Positions 1 through 6,586 of a stretch of 8,879 nucleotides of DNA are shown in pieces. Origin of the DNA: Candidatus Latescibacterota bacterium (GTDB taxonomy: Bacteria; Blakebacterota; Blakebacteria; Blakebacterales; Blakebacteraceae); contig JAGLTZ010000193.1 in assembly GCA_023135015.1 (NCBI GenBank), positions 1 through 8,879 of the forward strand, given 5' to 3'. Both the position numbers and the translations under genes were made by a program. Numbering within the stretch: position 1 is the stretch's first letter; each line of letters starts with the position of its first letter. The notes below the pieces were generated by a model. That model saw nothing but the letters and a program-made list of their open reading frames with translations. It was not told where the DNA came from and did not search any database.

Positions 1-57
1 AGCGTTTCTCCGACAGGCTCCTAGATAAAACCCCTGGTGAGAGGACCCATCGCGCTT

Positions 58-1746
58 ATGAAACGCGTTATCGGCACAGCTGCCTTCGTCACTGTACTCG
101 CGGCCGTTACTGCGGCCGCCACTGCACCCAAACAAAACCCCCAGATGCCTTGGCGCCCGCCCGCCATGGGGGATCACGGTGCAGTGACCGCCGGGCACCC
201 GCTGGCAGCCCAGGCCGGGCTGGATGTGCTCCGTTCGGGCGGGAACGCCGTCGACGCCGCCGTAACGATGGCGGGAGTGCTCTCCGTGGTGCGCCCTCAC
301 ATGAATGGCATCGGCGGCGACACCTTCATGCTCATATACCGGGCCCGTGAGAAAAGGGTCTACGGGCTGAACGGCTCAGGCCGTGCAGGCAGCCGGGCCA
401 GCGCAGACGGGCTCCGACGCAGGGGGCTTCAGAGGATACCGTCAACTGGACTGGACGCAGTGACCGTACCGGGAACCGTAAGCGCGTGGACGACAGCCCT
501 CTCCCGTTTCGGGACCCGCCCCCTCTCCTCCCTGCTGGAACCCGCAATCCAGCTCGCCTTCGGAGGGTTTCCCGTTTCCCATAAACTGTACCGCGATCTG
601 TACGATTCCCGCCGGGTGATCAGCCGTTCCCCCTCGCTCAGCCATGTCTTCATGCCGGACGGGGATCTTCACCGGATAGGGGACCTACTGGTCCAGAGCA
701 GGCTGGGAGAGAGCCTCCGCAAGGTTGCGTCGACCGAGGGGGAGTCGTTCTACAGGGGTGACCTGGCCGGAGAGTTCGCACGCTTCTTCAATACGGAGGG
801 CGGAGCGATAACCGCCGATGATCTCGCCACACACTCAAGCGAGTGGGTTGAGCCGATCTCCACGCACTACAGGGGTCTAGGGGTGTTTGCGCTGCCCCCC
901 AACACACAGGGCATCGCTCTGCTGATGCTGCTGAATATCATCGAGCAGTTCGATGTGGACCGGACTTCGCAGCATAGCGCCGACTACCTTCACCTACTCA
1001 TCGAGGCCAAGAAGCTGGCATTCGCCGACAGAGACGAGCATGTGGCCGACCCCGCCGGCTATGAGGCACCCATCGACTCACTCCTGAGCAAGGCATACGC
1101 GAGCCAGCGCGCGCAGCTGATCGATCCCTCTTCAGCCGCGAGGGAATTCGATACGGGCCAGCCGAGGAAGATGGATGACGACACCGTCGTATGTACTGCT
1201 GCAGATCTTCAGGGAAATGTTGTTGTGCTGATCCAGAGTCTGTTCAACTCATTTGGCTCCGGAGTGGTGGCGGGTGATACAGGGATCATCCTGCAGAACC
1301 GGGGCAGCCTTTTCACCCTCGAGAGGGGACATCCTAACGAGCTGGCTCCAGGTCACCGCCCCTACCACACCCTCTGCCCCTGCCTTATCCTACTGGATGG
1401 TTTACCTGTGCTGGCAATGGCCACCCCCGGCGGCGACGGCCAGGTACAGACGCTGGTTCAGATAATCAACAACTGGCACCTGTTCGAAATGGATATCCAG
1501 TCTTCGATGGAGGCGCCGCGGTTCCGCTCCTACGACGGACTGGATGTGAGCCTGGAGGATTCGGTCGGCCTTGAAGCAATAACCGCGCTGGAGGCCCGCG
1601 GGCACCGACTCCGCCTCTACCGTACCGGCCAGCGCTCAGAGTTCGGCGGCGCCCAGGCTATCATGATCCTGCGCTCCGACCCGGCCACTCCGATGTTCAT
1701 GGCCGGAGCAGATCCCCGCAGGGAAGCCGTTGCCCTGGCCTGGTAG
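58..1746 (+). CDS. Exported gamma-glutamyltransferase-family (YwrD-like) Ntn hydrolase
   Basis: GGT-family proteins are made as a precursor that cuts itself before a threonine, which then acts as the nucleophile for gamma-glutamyl or related amide bonds. From the ATG at 58 the protein has 562 residues. It opens with a signal peptide (Lys2-Arg3, then an Ala/Val-rich core to about residue 23), so export is likely. Family marks are GGNAVDAA near the start, NGIGGDTF, the Asp-Thr cleavage site with Thr376 as expected nucleophile, FGSG at 399-402, QNRG near 413-416 and PGGDGQ at 457-462. The small subunit would be about 187 residues. The PGGDGQ and LFNSFGSG versions resemble the YwrD-type branch rather than classical glutathione-cleaving GGT, and several usual gamma-glutamyl contact residues differ. 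An in-frame GTG at 37 is possible, but it would put seven residues before the signal peptide. GAGAGG at 39-44 is a distant candidate ribosome site for the ATG. Family is sure; substrate is not. Confidence 0.9.
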   Translation: MKRVIGTAAFVTVLAAVTAAATAPKQNPQMPWRPPAMGDHGAVTAGHPLAAQAGLDVLRSGGNAVDAAVTMAGVLSVVRPHMNGIGGDTFMLIYRAREKRVYGLNGSGRAGSRASADGLRRRGLQRIPSTGLDAVTVPGTVSAWTTALSRFGTRPLSSLLEPAIQLAFGGFPVSHKLYRDLYDSRRVISRSPSLSHVFMPDGDLHRIGDLLVQSRLGESLRKVASTEGESFYRGDLAGEFARFFNTEGGAITADDLATHSSEWVEPISTHYRGLGVFALPPNTQGIALLMLLNIIEQFDVDRTSQHSADYLHLLIEAKKLAFADRDEHVADPAGYEAPIDSLLSKAYASQRAQLIDPSSAAREFDTGQPRKMDDDTVVCTAADLQGNVVVLIQSLFNSFGSGVVAGDTGIILQNRGSLFTLERGHPNELAPGHRPYHTLCPCLILLDGLPVLAMATPGGDGQVQTLVQIINNWHLFEMDIQSSMEAPRFRSYDGLDVSLEDSVGLEAITALEARGHRLRLYRTGQRSEFGGAQAIMILRSDPATPMFMAGADPRREAVALAW

Positions 1747-1763
1747 GCCGGGTCCGCTTCGGA

Positions 1764-1793
1764 TTGACCACAATGGCAGGTTTCGTCAAGAAT
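1764..1793 (+). promoter_or_regulatory. Candidate sigma70-type promoter for the ketosynthase gene
   Basis: TTGACC (1764-1769) matches the -35 consensus at five of six positions. It is followed after 18 bases by AAGAAT (1788-1793), which matches the -10 consensus at four of six and keeps the important A at position 2 and T at position 6. It would give a leader of roughly 55 bases before the ATG at 1855. This is pattern matching only. Readthrough from the GGT-like gene, 108 bases upstream with no clear terminator, is an equally good explanation. Confidence 0.25.
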
Positions 1794-1854
1794 GGAGCCT
1801 TGATCGATGGGCACGATCCGGTGATCCCGCAAGGGCACTAACAAGGAATATATC

Positions 1855-2853
1855 ATGCGTCTTACGCGAATAGCAGGAACCGGTCACTACCTTCCCGAAA
1901 ACGTGGTGACCAATCAAGACCTCGAGAAATTGATGGACACTACCGACGAGTGGATCCAGGCGAGAACGGGAATCAAGGAACGCCGCTTCGTCGAACCGGG
2001 CACCGGTTCTACCGATCTGGGCTTACTGGCAGCCCGTGCCGCGCTGGAAGAGGCGGGCTGGGAACCTGAGGACATCCAGTTCATCGTGTTCGCAACTCTC
2101 TCACCCGACATGTACTTCCCCGGCAACGGGGTCCTGCTGCAGAAGGAGCTGGGGTTGGGAGAGGTCGGGGCCCTCGATGTCCGGAACCAGTGCACCGGTT
2201 TCATCTACGGCCTCTCGGCAGCCGACGCATATATCCGGATGGGGATGTACGACCGCATCCTGCTGGTAGGTGCAGAAGTCCATTCTGCGGGAATGCAGAT
2301 GAACACGGAAGGCCGCGACACCGCGGTCCTATTCGGTGATGGGGCCGGCGCTGTCTGTCTGGAAGTCACGGACAACTCCGACAGCAGCCACATCATCTGG
2401 CACCACCTCCACTCCGACGGTCGCTTCGCCGAAGAGCTGTGCATGTACGTTCCGTCGGCAAAGCGGAGGCCGTGGCTCACGAAAGAGATGATCGACGAAG
2501 GTCTGATCTATCCACATATGAACGGAAGGGAAGTCTTCCGCCACGCAGTAGTGAAGTTCCACGCGGTGATCATGGAGGCTCTCGAGGCACAGGGCCTTTC
2601 CGTCGAATCGCTCAAGCTGGTCATCCCCCACCAGGCCAATGAGCGCATCACCGAAGGAGTCCGCAAGCGTCTGGGGTTGTCGAACGAAACTGTCTACAGC
2701 AATATCGCCAGGTACGGCAACACGACAGCCGCAAGCATCCCTATCGCACTGAGCGAGGTTGTGAAGGACGGTACTATCGAACGGGGGGATTTTGTGTGCC
2801 TGGTCGCCTTCGGATCGGGCTTCACCTGGGGGTCGAGCCTGTTCTACTACTGA
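1855..2853 (+). CDS. 3-oxoacyl-ACP synthase III (FabH-type ketosynthase)
   Basis: KAS III enzymes condense an acyl-CoA starter with malonyl-ACP to begin fatty acid or related lipid chains in the cytoplasm. This 332-residue protein has the whole Cys-His-Asn triad: Cys113 in NQCTGF, His259 in IPHQAN and Asn289 in YGNTTAAS. It also has the N-terminal DEWIQARTGI motif (31-40), the FGDGAGAV turn (160-167) and the C-terminal FGSGFTWGS motif. AAGGAA at 1843-1848 lies six bases before the ATG, which supports the start. The Cys-to-His distance is 146 residues against 132 in E. coli FabH, with the extra length around residues 196-222. Cys-to-Asn is otherwise as expected, since His-to-Asn is 30 in both. 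No other fatty acid genes lie nearby, so it may be a secondary KAS III serving a special lipid or starter unit instead of the housekeeping FabH. That role is inference. Confidence 0.93.
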   Translation: MRLTRIAGTGHYLPENVVTNQDLEKLMDTTDEWIQARTGIKERRFVEPGTGSTDLGLLAARAALEEAGWEPEDIQFIVFATLSPDMYFPGNGVLLQKELGLGEVGALDVRNQCTGFIYGLSAADAYIRMGMYDRILLVGAEVHSAGMQMNTEGRDTAVLFGDGAGAVCLEVTDNSDSSHIIWHHLHSDGRFAEELCMYVPSAKRRPWLTKEMIDEGLIYPHMNGREVFRHAVVKFHAVIMEALEAQGLSVESLKLVIPHQANERITEGVRKRLGLSNETVYSNIARYGNTTAASIPIALSEVVKDGTIERGDFVCLVAFGSGFTWGSSLFYY

Positions 2854-2860
2854 ACAAAGA

Positions 2861-2896
2861 AGAAGCCCGGCGTTTCACCCTATGTGCCGGGCTTCT
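2861..2896. terminator. Hairpin between convergent genes; intrinsic terminator on the minus strand
   Basis: AGAAGCCCGGC (2861-2871) and GCCGGGCTTCT (2886-2896) form a perfect 11-bp GC-rich stem with a 14-base loop. It lies between the stops of the ketosynthase (2853) and the VIT/VWA gene (2935). Read on the minus strand the stem is followed by TCTTTGTTC, a fair U-rich tail, so it should work as an intrinsic terminator for the VIT/VWA transcript. On the plus strand the stem is followed by CCAACTGCC, so there it can only be a hairpin without a U tract. Confidence 0.75.
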
Positions 2897-2934
2897 CCAA
2901 CTGCCGGTCGGGTCGGAACCACCATCCTCCTGGT

Positions 2935-5292
2935 TCACCCGGCCTCAGGAATTTCTTGCGGCAGTAGCAGCCGGTAACCCTGTCCGTCGAGGATCAGCTC
3001 CACCTGCTCACCGATAGAGGCGTATCGGCCCAGCAAGTCGTGGCGTTTCAGGAGTTCGAGGAAAGCCTCGCTGCCGATCTCTACATCGATCATCGACGCA
3101 TCCCGTGCAAGCTTCTCCTCTCTCCAGGCTCCCGTCTCCTCATCCAGACGGAAGGTCCTCTCACCGACGCGCTGGACCTTCAGGTAGCTCGCCTGCATGA
3201 AGGATGTCGCCGACTGGAACGCCCTCTCGGCTATGCTCAACTGCACCAACCTCTTGCCGGTCTGCTGGGTGCTTCCTGCCGCACCTGCGTATACCGAAGC
3301 TCCGGGCCGCGTACTCGCGCTCACCGCTTCCCTGGCCATCGCATGCTGAGCCTGGGCCATAGGAACCGCCATGTCGAGCATGCCAGACTCCTCTTCCATC
3401 CGCATTCTGTCCTCTATCACCAGGTATGAAGTGTATGGAGTGACCAGACCGAAGCGCTCGCCCAGGGCGATGATTTCCGACTTCAGCTCATCCGATTCCC
3501 CGTGCAGACGGATCTGCTCCAGCAGGTAGCCGACCTTTCGCTGCGCCCACATCGGGGCGAGAAACGAGGCCTCGGCCTTTCTGCGGGGCAGTCTTGCGGA
3601 ATGGACCACTTCGCGGCTTTCGTCGCCGACCATCCCGCTCAGGCGAAACTCCACGCTGCCGCTTCCCCGGTAAAGGCCCATGACGGTTATCTGCCCCCCT
3701 TCGAATAAATCAGGGAGACGCGCCGGGAAGATGTCGTAGCCATCGGTCCCCTCGATCAAGAGCTCAAGATCGGCCATGACCGGTGTGCTGACCGATTTAA
3801 AGAAGGCGCTTACTTTGATCTCGAGGTCTTCGGTCGGCTCAACATAAGCCGAGCGGCCACCGTGCTCTTCGGCCAGCCTGTCGAGCAGGAATGCGTTCAC
3901 ATCATAACCCACTCCCCACGTAAAGAGCCGGACATCCCCAGGAATCTGCTCCGAGGCCTGTTCCAGCAGCACGTTGGGATCGCTCTCACCCACCGTTGGC
4001 AGACCGTCTGTGAGAAATATGATGTAAGTGAGTTCGGAGGCGTGGGAACCAGAGCCATTCAAACCGTTCTCGTTGATCGCGTCCTGAGCCAGGGAGGCCG
4101 CCTGCGCCAGAGCTCCCTCTATGTTGGTCCCTCCACCGGCCGAGAGTGTCTGGATGTAATCACGGACTTCCCGGACTGTCCGCCGGTCCGCCCTTGAAAG
4201 TACATCCTGCCACGCACGCACAGTGCTGTTGTAGGTCACCAGCCCGAACCGGTCTTCCGAACCGAGCGTTCTGAGTCCGAAATCGAGCGCTTCGACCGCC
4301 TGCTCGAACTTGCGGTCTTCCTGCATCGATCCCGAAGTATCCAGGACGAAAATCACATTCTTCGGCAGGGGGGTCCGCTCAGTCCGCCAGCCGGGTGTGA
4401 TGGTCAGCAGGAAGTAGCCGTCCTCACCCTCGGGCCGGTGGGTGAGCAGGCTCATGCCGATTCCTCGCTGCCTGCCGGTCGCGTAGTAGAGGACGAAACC
4501 CTCCCTCCTGTAAAGGGCGCCCTCGGCTGAGAAGCGGGCACAGGTGTTCTCTTCCTGCTCCAGGCCGAGCTGGTGCGTGGGGGAATAAACCGCACGGATC
4601 GGGTGATCCTCGATGATGGAACCCTCGACCACAAACCGTGTGGGCCTCGACGGCCGCTCAGCGGAAGGACGCCGCCCCGGCACGGTGACACCTGGCCGGG
4701 TTCGAACCCGGGGAGGCACAGCCGGCTCCAATATCGGGGTTATGAACGGGTGACCCGCAGTTCTTCCCTGCCCAGTCAGGTAGCGGAATACCCTGTACTC
4801 ACCCTCTGTAGGAAGCACCTGTGCCCAGGAAAGGGTCAGCGTGCGTTCGCCGTTGGGCTCGAACGGGAAGATTCGTGCCTGGAAGACCCGGTGCCCGACC
4901 CATTCGAGCAAAGCGGGATCGCGTATACGGCGCACGATATCGAGGTATATTCGCCGCGCCCTGTCACGGTCCAGCACCTCACCCCTGACCGGAACACCAT
5001 CCATGGTCAGGCGAAAATCGGTGATGGCCGCGCCTTCGGGCAGAGGAAAGAGGTAGAGGCCCTCTGCACGCCAGTGGTTCGGGTTTGCGAAGATCTGGGT
5101 CAGGGCGGTGTGAGCTACCCCGCTCCGGATCTCGACCGAGAGCCTGGCAGATGCCAGGTAGATGGCGTTGTGACCCGGATGGTCCGGATGGGGTACGATA
5201 TGAACCTGCTGGGCGTTCGCCACAGAGGCCGACGCCGCCAGAAAAAAAGCGATAAGGGCGGCTCTTTTGAAGCATCTATCGACAATATGCAT
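2935..5292 (-). CDS. Exported VIT domain and von Willebrand factor A domain protein
   Basis: The protein has 785 residues from the ATG at 5292. That start has a strong GGGAGG ribosome site seven bases upstream and gives a clean 27-residue signal peptide ending ANA before QQVH; a longer in-frame start at 5361 lacks both. Domains in order: signal peptide; VIT domain (about 40-165); an Arg/Pro-rich linker (about 190-219); a VWA domain (about 312-500); and a C-terminal region to 785 typical of this family. The VWA metal site (MIDAS) is complete: DTSGS at 318-322, Thr389 in GGGTN and Asp429 in LTDG. VIT/VWA proteins resemble inter-alpha-trypsin inhibitor heavy chains and usually bind protein partners through a divalent cation. 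No C-terminal membrane helix, LPXTG motif or sortase gene is visible, so it looks soluble in the periplasm or secreted. The ligand is unknown. It is transcribed alone, divergent from the zinc-ribbon gene. Confidence 0.93.
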   Translation of the reverse strand: MHIVDRCFKRAALIAFFLAASASVANAQQVHIVPHPDHPGHNAIYLASARLSVEIRSGVAHTALTQIFANPNHWRAEGLYLFPLPEGAAITDFRLTMDGVPVRGEVLDRDRARRIYLDIVRRIRDPALLEWVGHRVFQARIFPFEPNGERTLTLSWAQVLPTEGEYRVFRYLTGQGRTAGHPFITPILEPAVPPRVRTRPGVTVPGRRPSAERPSRPTRFVVEGSIIEDHPIRAVYSPTHQLGLEQEENTCARFSAEGALYRREGFVLYYATGRQRGIGMSLLTHRPEGEDGYFLLTITPGWRTERTPLPKNVIFVLDTSGSMQEDRKFEQAVEALDFGLRTLGSEDRFGLVTYNSTVRAWQDVLSRADRRTVREVRDYIQTLSAGGGTNIEGALAQAASLAQDAINENGLNGSGSHASELTYIIFLTDGLPTVGESDPNVLLEQASEQIPGDVRLFTWGVGYDVNAFLLDRLAEEHGGRSAYVEPTEDLEIKVSAFFKSVSTPVMADLELLIEGTDGYDIFPARLPDLFEGGQITVMGLYRGSGSVEFRLSGMVGDESREVVHSARLPRRKAEASFLAPMWAQRKVGYLLEQIRLHGESDELKSEIIALGERFGLVTPYTSYLVIEDRMRMEEESGMLDMAVPMAQAQHAMAREAVSASTRPGASVYAGAAGSTQQTGKRLVQLSIAERAFQSATSFMQASYLKVQRVGERTFRLDEETGAWREEKLARDASMIDVEIGSEAFLELLKRHDLLGRYASIGEQVELILDGQGYRLLLPQEIPEAG

Positions 5293-5503
5293 GACACTGC
5301 CTCCCGCCGGGGCGATCCCGAATCCGGGCACCGCCCGCAAGGCAGCCCACGCTCTCCTCACTCTCTAATTCTCAAACGAAGCTGGCCGCGGATAGTTCAC
5401 TACATTTGATGACCGCACTCCTCTTCGTGTGTGCGCAATCCACATTCATTGACTACACTATTGGTTTGTGTCCCTTCCGTGATCCGGCAGGTAAAAAGAT
5501 TTA
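5293..5503. promoter_or_regulatory. Divergent intergenic region between the VIT/VWA and zinc-ribbon genes
   Basis: These 211 bases must hold the start signals for both divergent genes. The GGGAGG ribosome site of the VIT/VWA gene lies at its left edge, on the minus strand. TTGACT at 5449-5454 could be a plus-strand -35 box, but no acceptable -10 lies at the right spacing. TACACT at 5454-5459 could be a -10 box, but has no matching -35. The stretch from about 5395 to 5480 is clearly more AT-rich than the genes around it, as expected for promoters. No operator-like palindrome of note was seen. Confidence 0.4.
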
Positions 5504-6466
5504 ATGAAATATTTCTACCCGGAAATAATCGTAGCGGTATGGGGCTTTCTCGCATTCGTGCTCCTGCTGCTGACCACCGCAAGGGCCAGGGCCTTGATAG
5601 ACAGGCCGATCCTGCGGGCAAAAGCCCGCTCGGTCAGGTGCAGGAAGTGCCGCCTGTCGTTTCACAGGGCGTCGTGGCGGTGTGGTCGATGCGGTGCATT
5701 TATGAAACCCCCCCTGCTTTACTGGCTGGGCCGGGGGATTATTGAACCTCTTCTGTCACTGTTGATCGTACCCTGGATCGTCCTTTTCGGCCTGATACTC
5801 TCGACCGCCATATGGTTCACGTCAGGCATCCTCCCCCGTCTCACACCAGCATTCGAACGCCTTGCCAACCGGCTGGGAGCCTGGATAGCCCCGACCTTTG
5901 CAAATTGGGTACCGCAGCGCTGGCGCCTGCTGGCCGGCGGTACAGTACTCCTGCCCCACGAAGTGGATGTGCCAATCGATACGGTCATCGGTGCGGCTCT
6001 CACTCTGGGAACCTGCATGCTTGGAAGCTCCGAAGACGAGATCGAAGTATGCGTGCCCCAACCCACCGAGGAAACATTGGATACGCTCCGGAGAACTCCG
6101 GGCCGAATCCAGGAAATATGGGGCTACATCTCTGACGGCCATCCGGTAGTGCCGACCTACCGCGACAGGATAATTGAGGCACGCACCCACGGGGAAGATC
6201 TCATCCGATACGTCGAAGGACTTACGGCCCACCTGGAAAAACCGTTGATGGAAATTGAGATCAGGCCCATCGCCAGGGAACCCCTAGACAGTGGTGAATC
6301 GGCTGTTCTGTGGAGGTTTCTGCTCCGGCGTGAACCCCAGCGTAAAGGTGAATACCCTGTACGGTGGGAGGTGTATGCCAGTCCGGAAATCCTCCTCCGT
6401 ATAGAGAGTCTGCTCAACGACCTCAACATCTGGGATTCTCTTCCCTGCCACCTGGCATTTGGTTGA
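5504..6466 (+). CDS. Membrane protein with an internal zinc ribbon, function unknown
   Basis: I do not recognise this 320-residue family. Visible parts: an N-terminal membrane helix (about 7-24); a basic stretch; a four-cysteine zinc ribbon made of Cys46/Cys49 and Cys60/Cys63 (two CxxC knuckles ten residues apart); a long hydrophobic stretch (about 79-107) that could be one long helix or a pair; and a C-terminal domain of about 210 residues with no membrane segment. That domain is mixed charged and hydrophobic and contains a GTCMLGSSEDEIEVCVP stretch. The basic residues after the first helix and the zinc ribbon suggest the ribbon faces the cytoplasm. AGGT at 5489-5492 is only a weak ribosome site. 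The gene stands alone, divergent from the VIT/VWA gene and convergent with the LarA-type gene. It could be a membrane-anchored scaffold or sensor, but nothing in the sequence decides this. Confidence 0.82.
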   Translation: MKYFYPEIIVAVWGFLAFVLLLLTTARARALIDRPILRAKARSVRCRKCRLSFHRASWRCGRCGAFMKPPLLYWLGRGIIEPLLSLLIVPWIVLFGLILSTAIWFTSGILPRLTPAFERLANRLGAWIAPTFANWVPQRWRLLAGGTVLLPHEVDVPIDTVIGAALTLGTCMLGSSEDEIEVCVPQPTEETLDTLRRTPGRIQEIWGYISDGHPVVPTYRDRIIEARTHGEDLIRYVEGLTAHLEKPLMEIEIRPIAREPLDSGESAVLWRFLLRREPQRKGEYPVRWEVYASPEILLRIESLLNDLNIWDSLPCHLAFG

Positions 6467-6488
6467 GCCGCAACCCAGAGCTGCGGAT

Positions 6489-6525
6489 ACTAATCACCAT
6501 ACAGAAATGCCGTATGGGGATTAGT
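6489..6525. terminator. Imperfect hairpin between convergent genes
   Basis: ACTAATCACCATAC (6489-6502) and GTATGGGGATTAGT (6512-6525) pair over 14 bases with one mismatch around a 9-base loop. It lies between the stops of the zinc-ribbon gene (6466) and the LarA-type gene (6587), where a terminator for both strands is expected. Neither side has a true U tract: ACAATTTCC follows on plus and ATCCGCAGC on minus. A smaller 5-bp stem, CCGCA/TGCGG (6468-6486), comes directly before it. Confidence 0.55.
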
Positions 6526-6586
6526 ACAATTTCCAGTGCGAAAACAGACAATTTTACGCAAGGTTAAGGAAACGGGCGGAAACAGA

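Noticed and set aside
1..36. Possible 3' end of an upstream gene (frame 1 is open to a TAG at 22-24)
   Set aside because: Only seven codons are visible, which is too little to tell coding from chance.
37..57. GTG start seven codons upstream for the GGT-like protein
   Set aside because: It has no ribosome site and would place seven residues before a typical signal peptide that begins Met-Lys-Arg at 58.
1752..1769. Small hairpin after the GGT-like gene (TCCG/CGGA)
   Set aside because: A four-base stem without a U tract is expected by chance and is not evidence for a terminator.
5293..5361. Longer N-terminus for the VIT/VWA protein starting at 5361
   Set aside because: The ATG at 5292 has a GGGAGG site at ideal spacing and begins a normal signal peptide. 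The extra 23 residues resemble noncoding translation.
4573..5409. Long open frame on the plus strand opposite the VIT/VWA gene (278 codons)
   Set aside because: It lies fully antisense to a gene with clear domains and a strong ribosome site, and its translation shows no recognisable motif. Long antisense frames are common in GC-rich genes.
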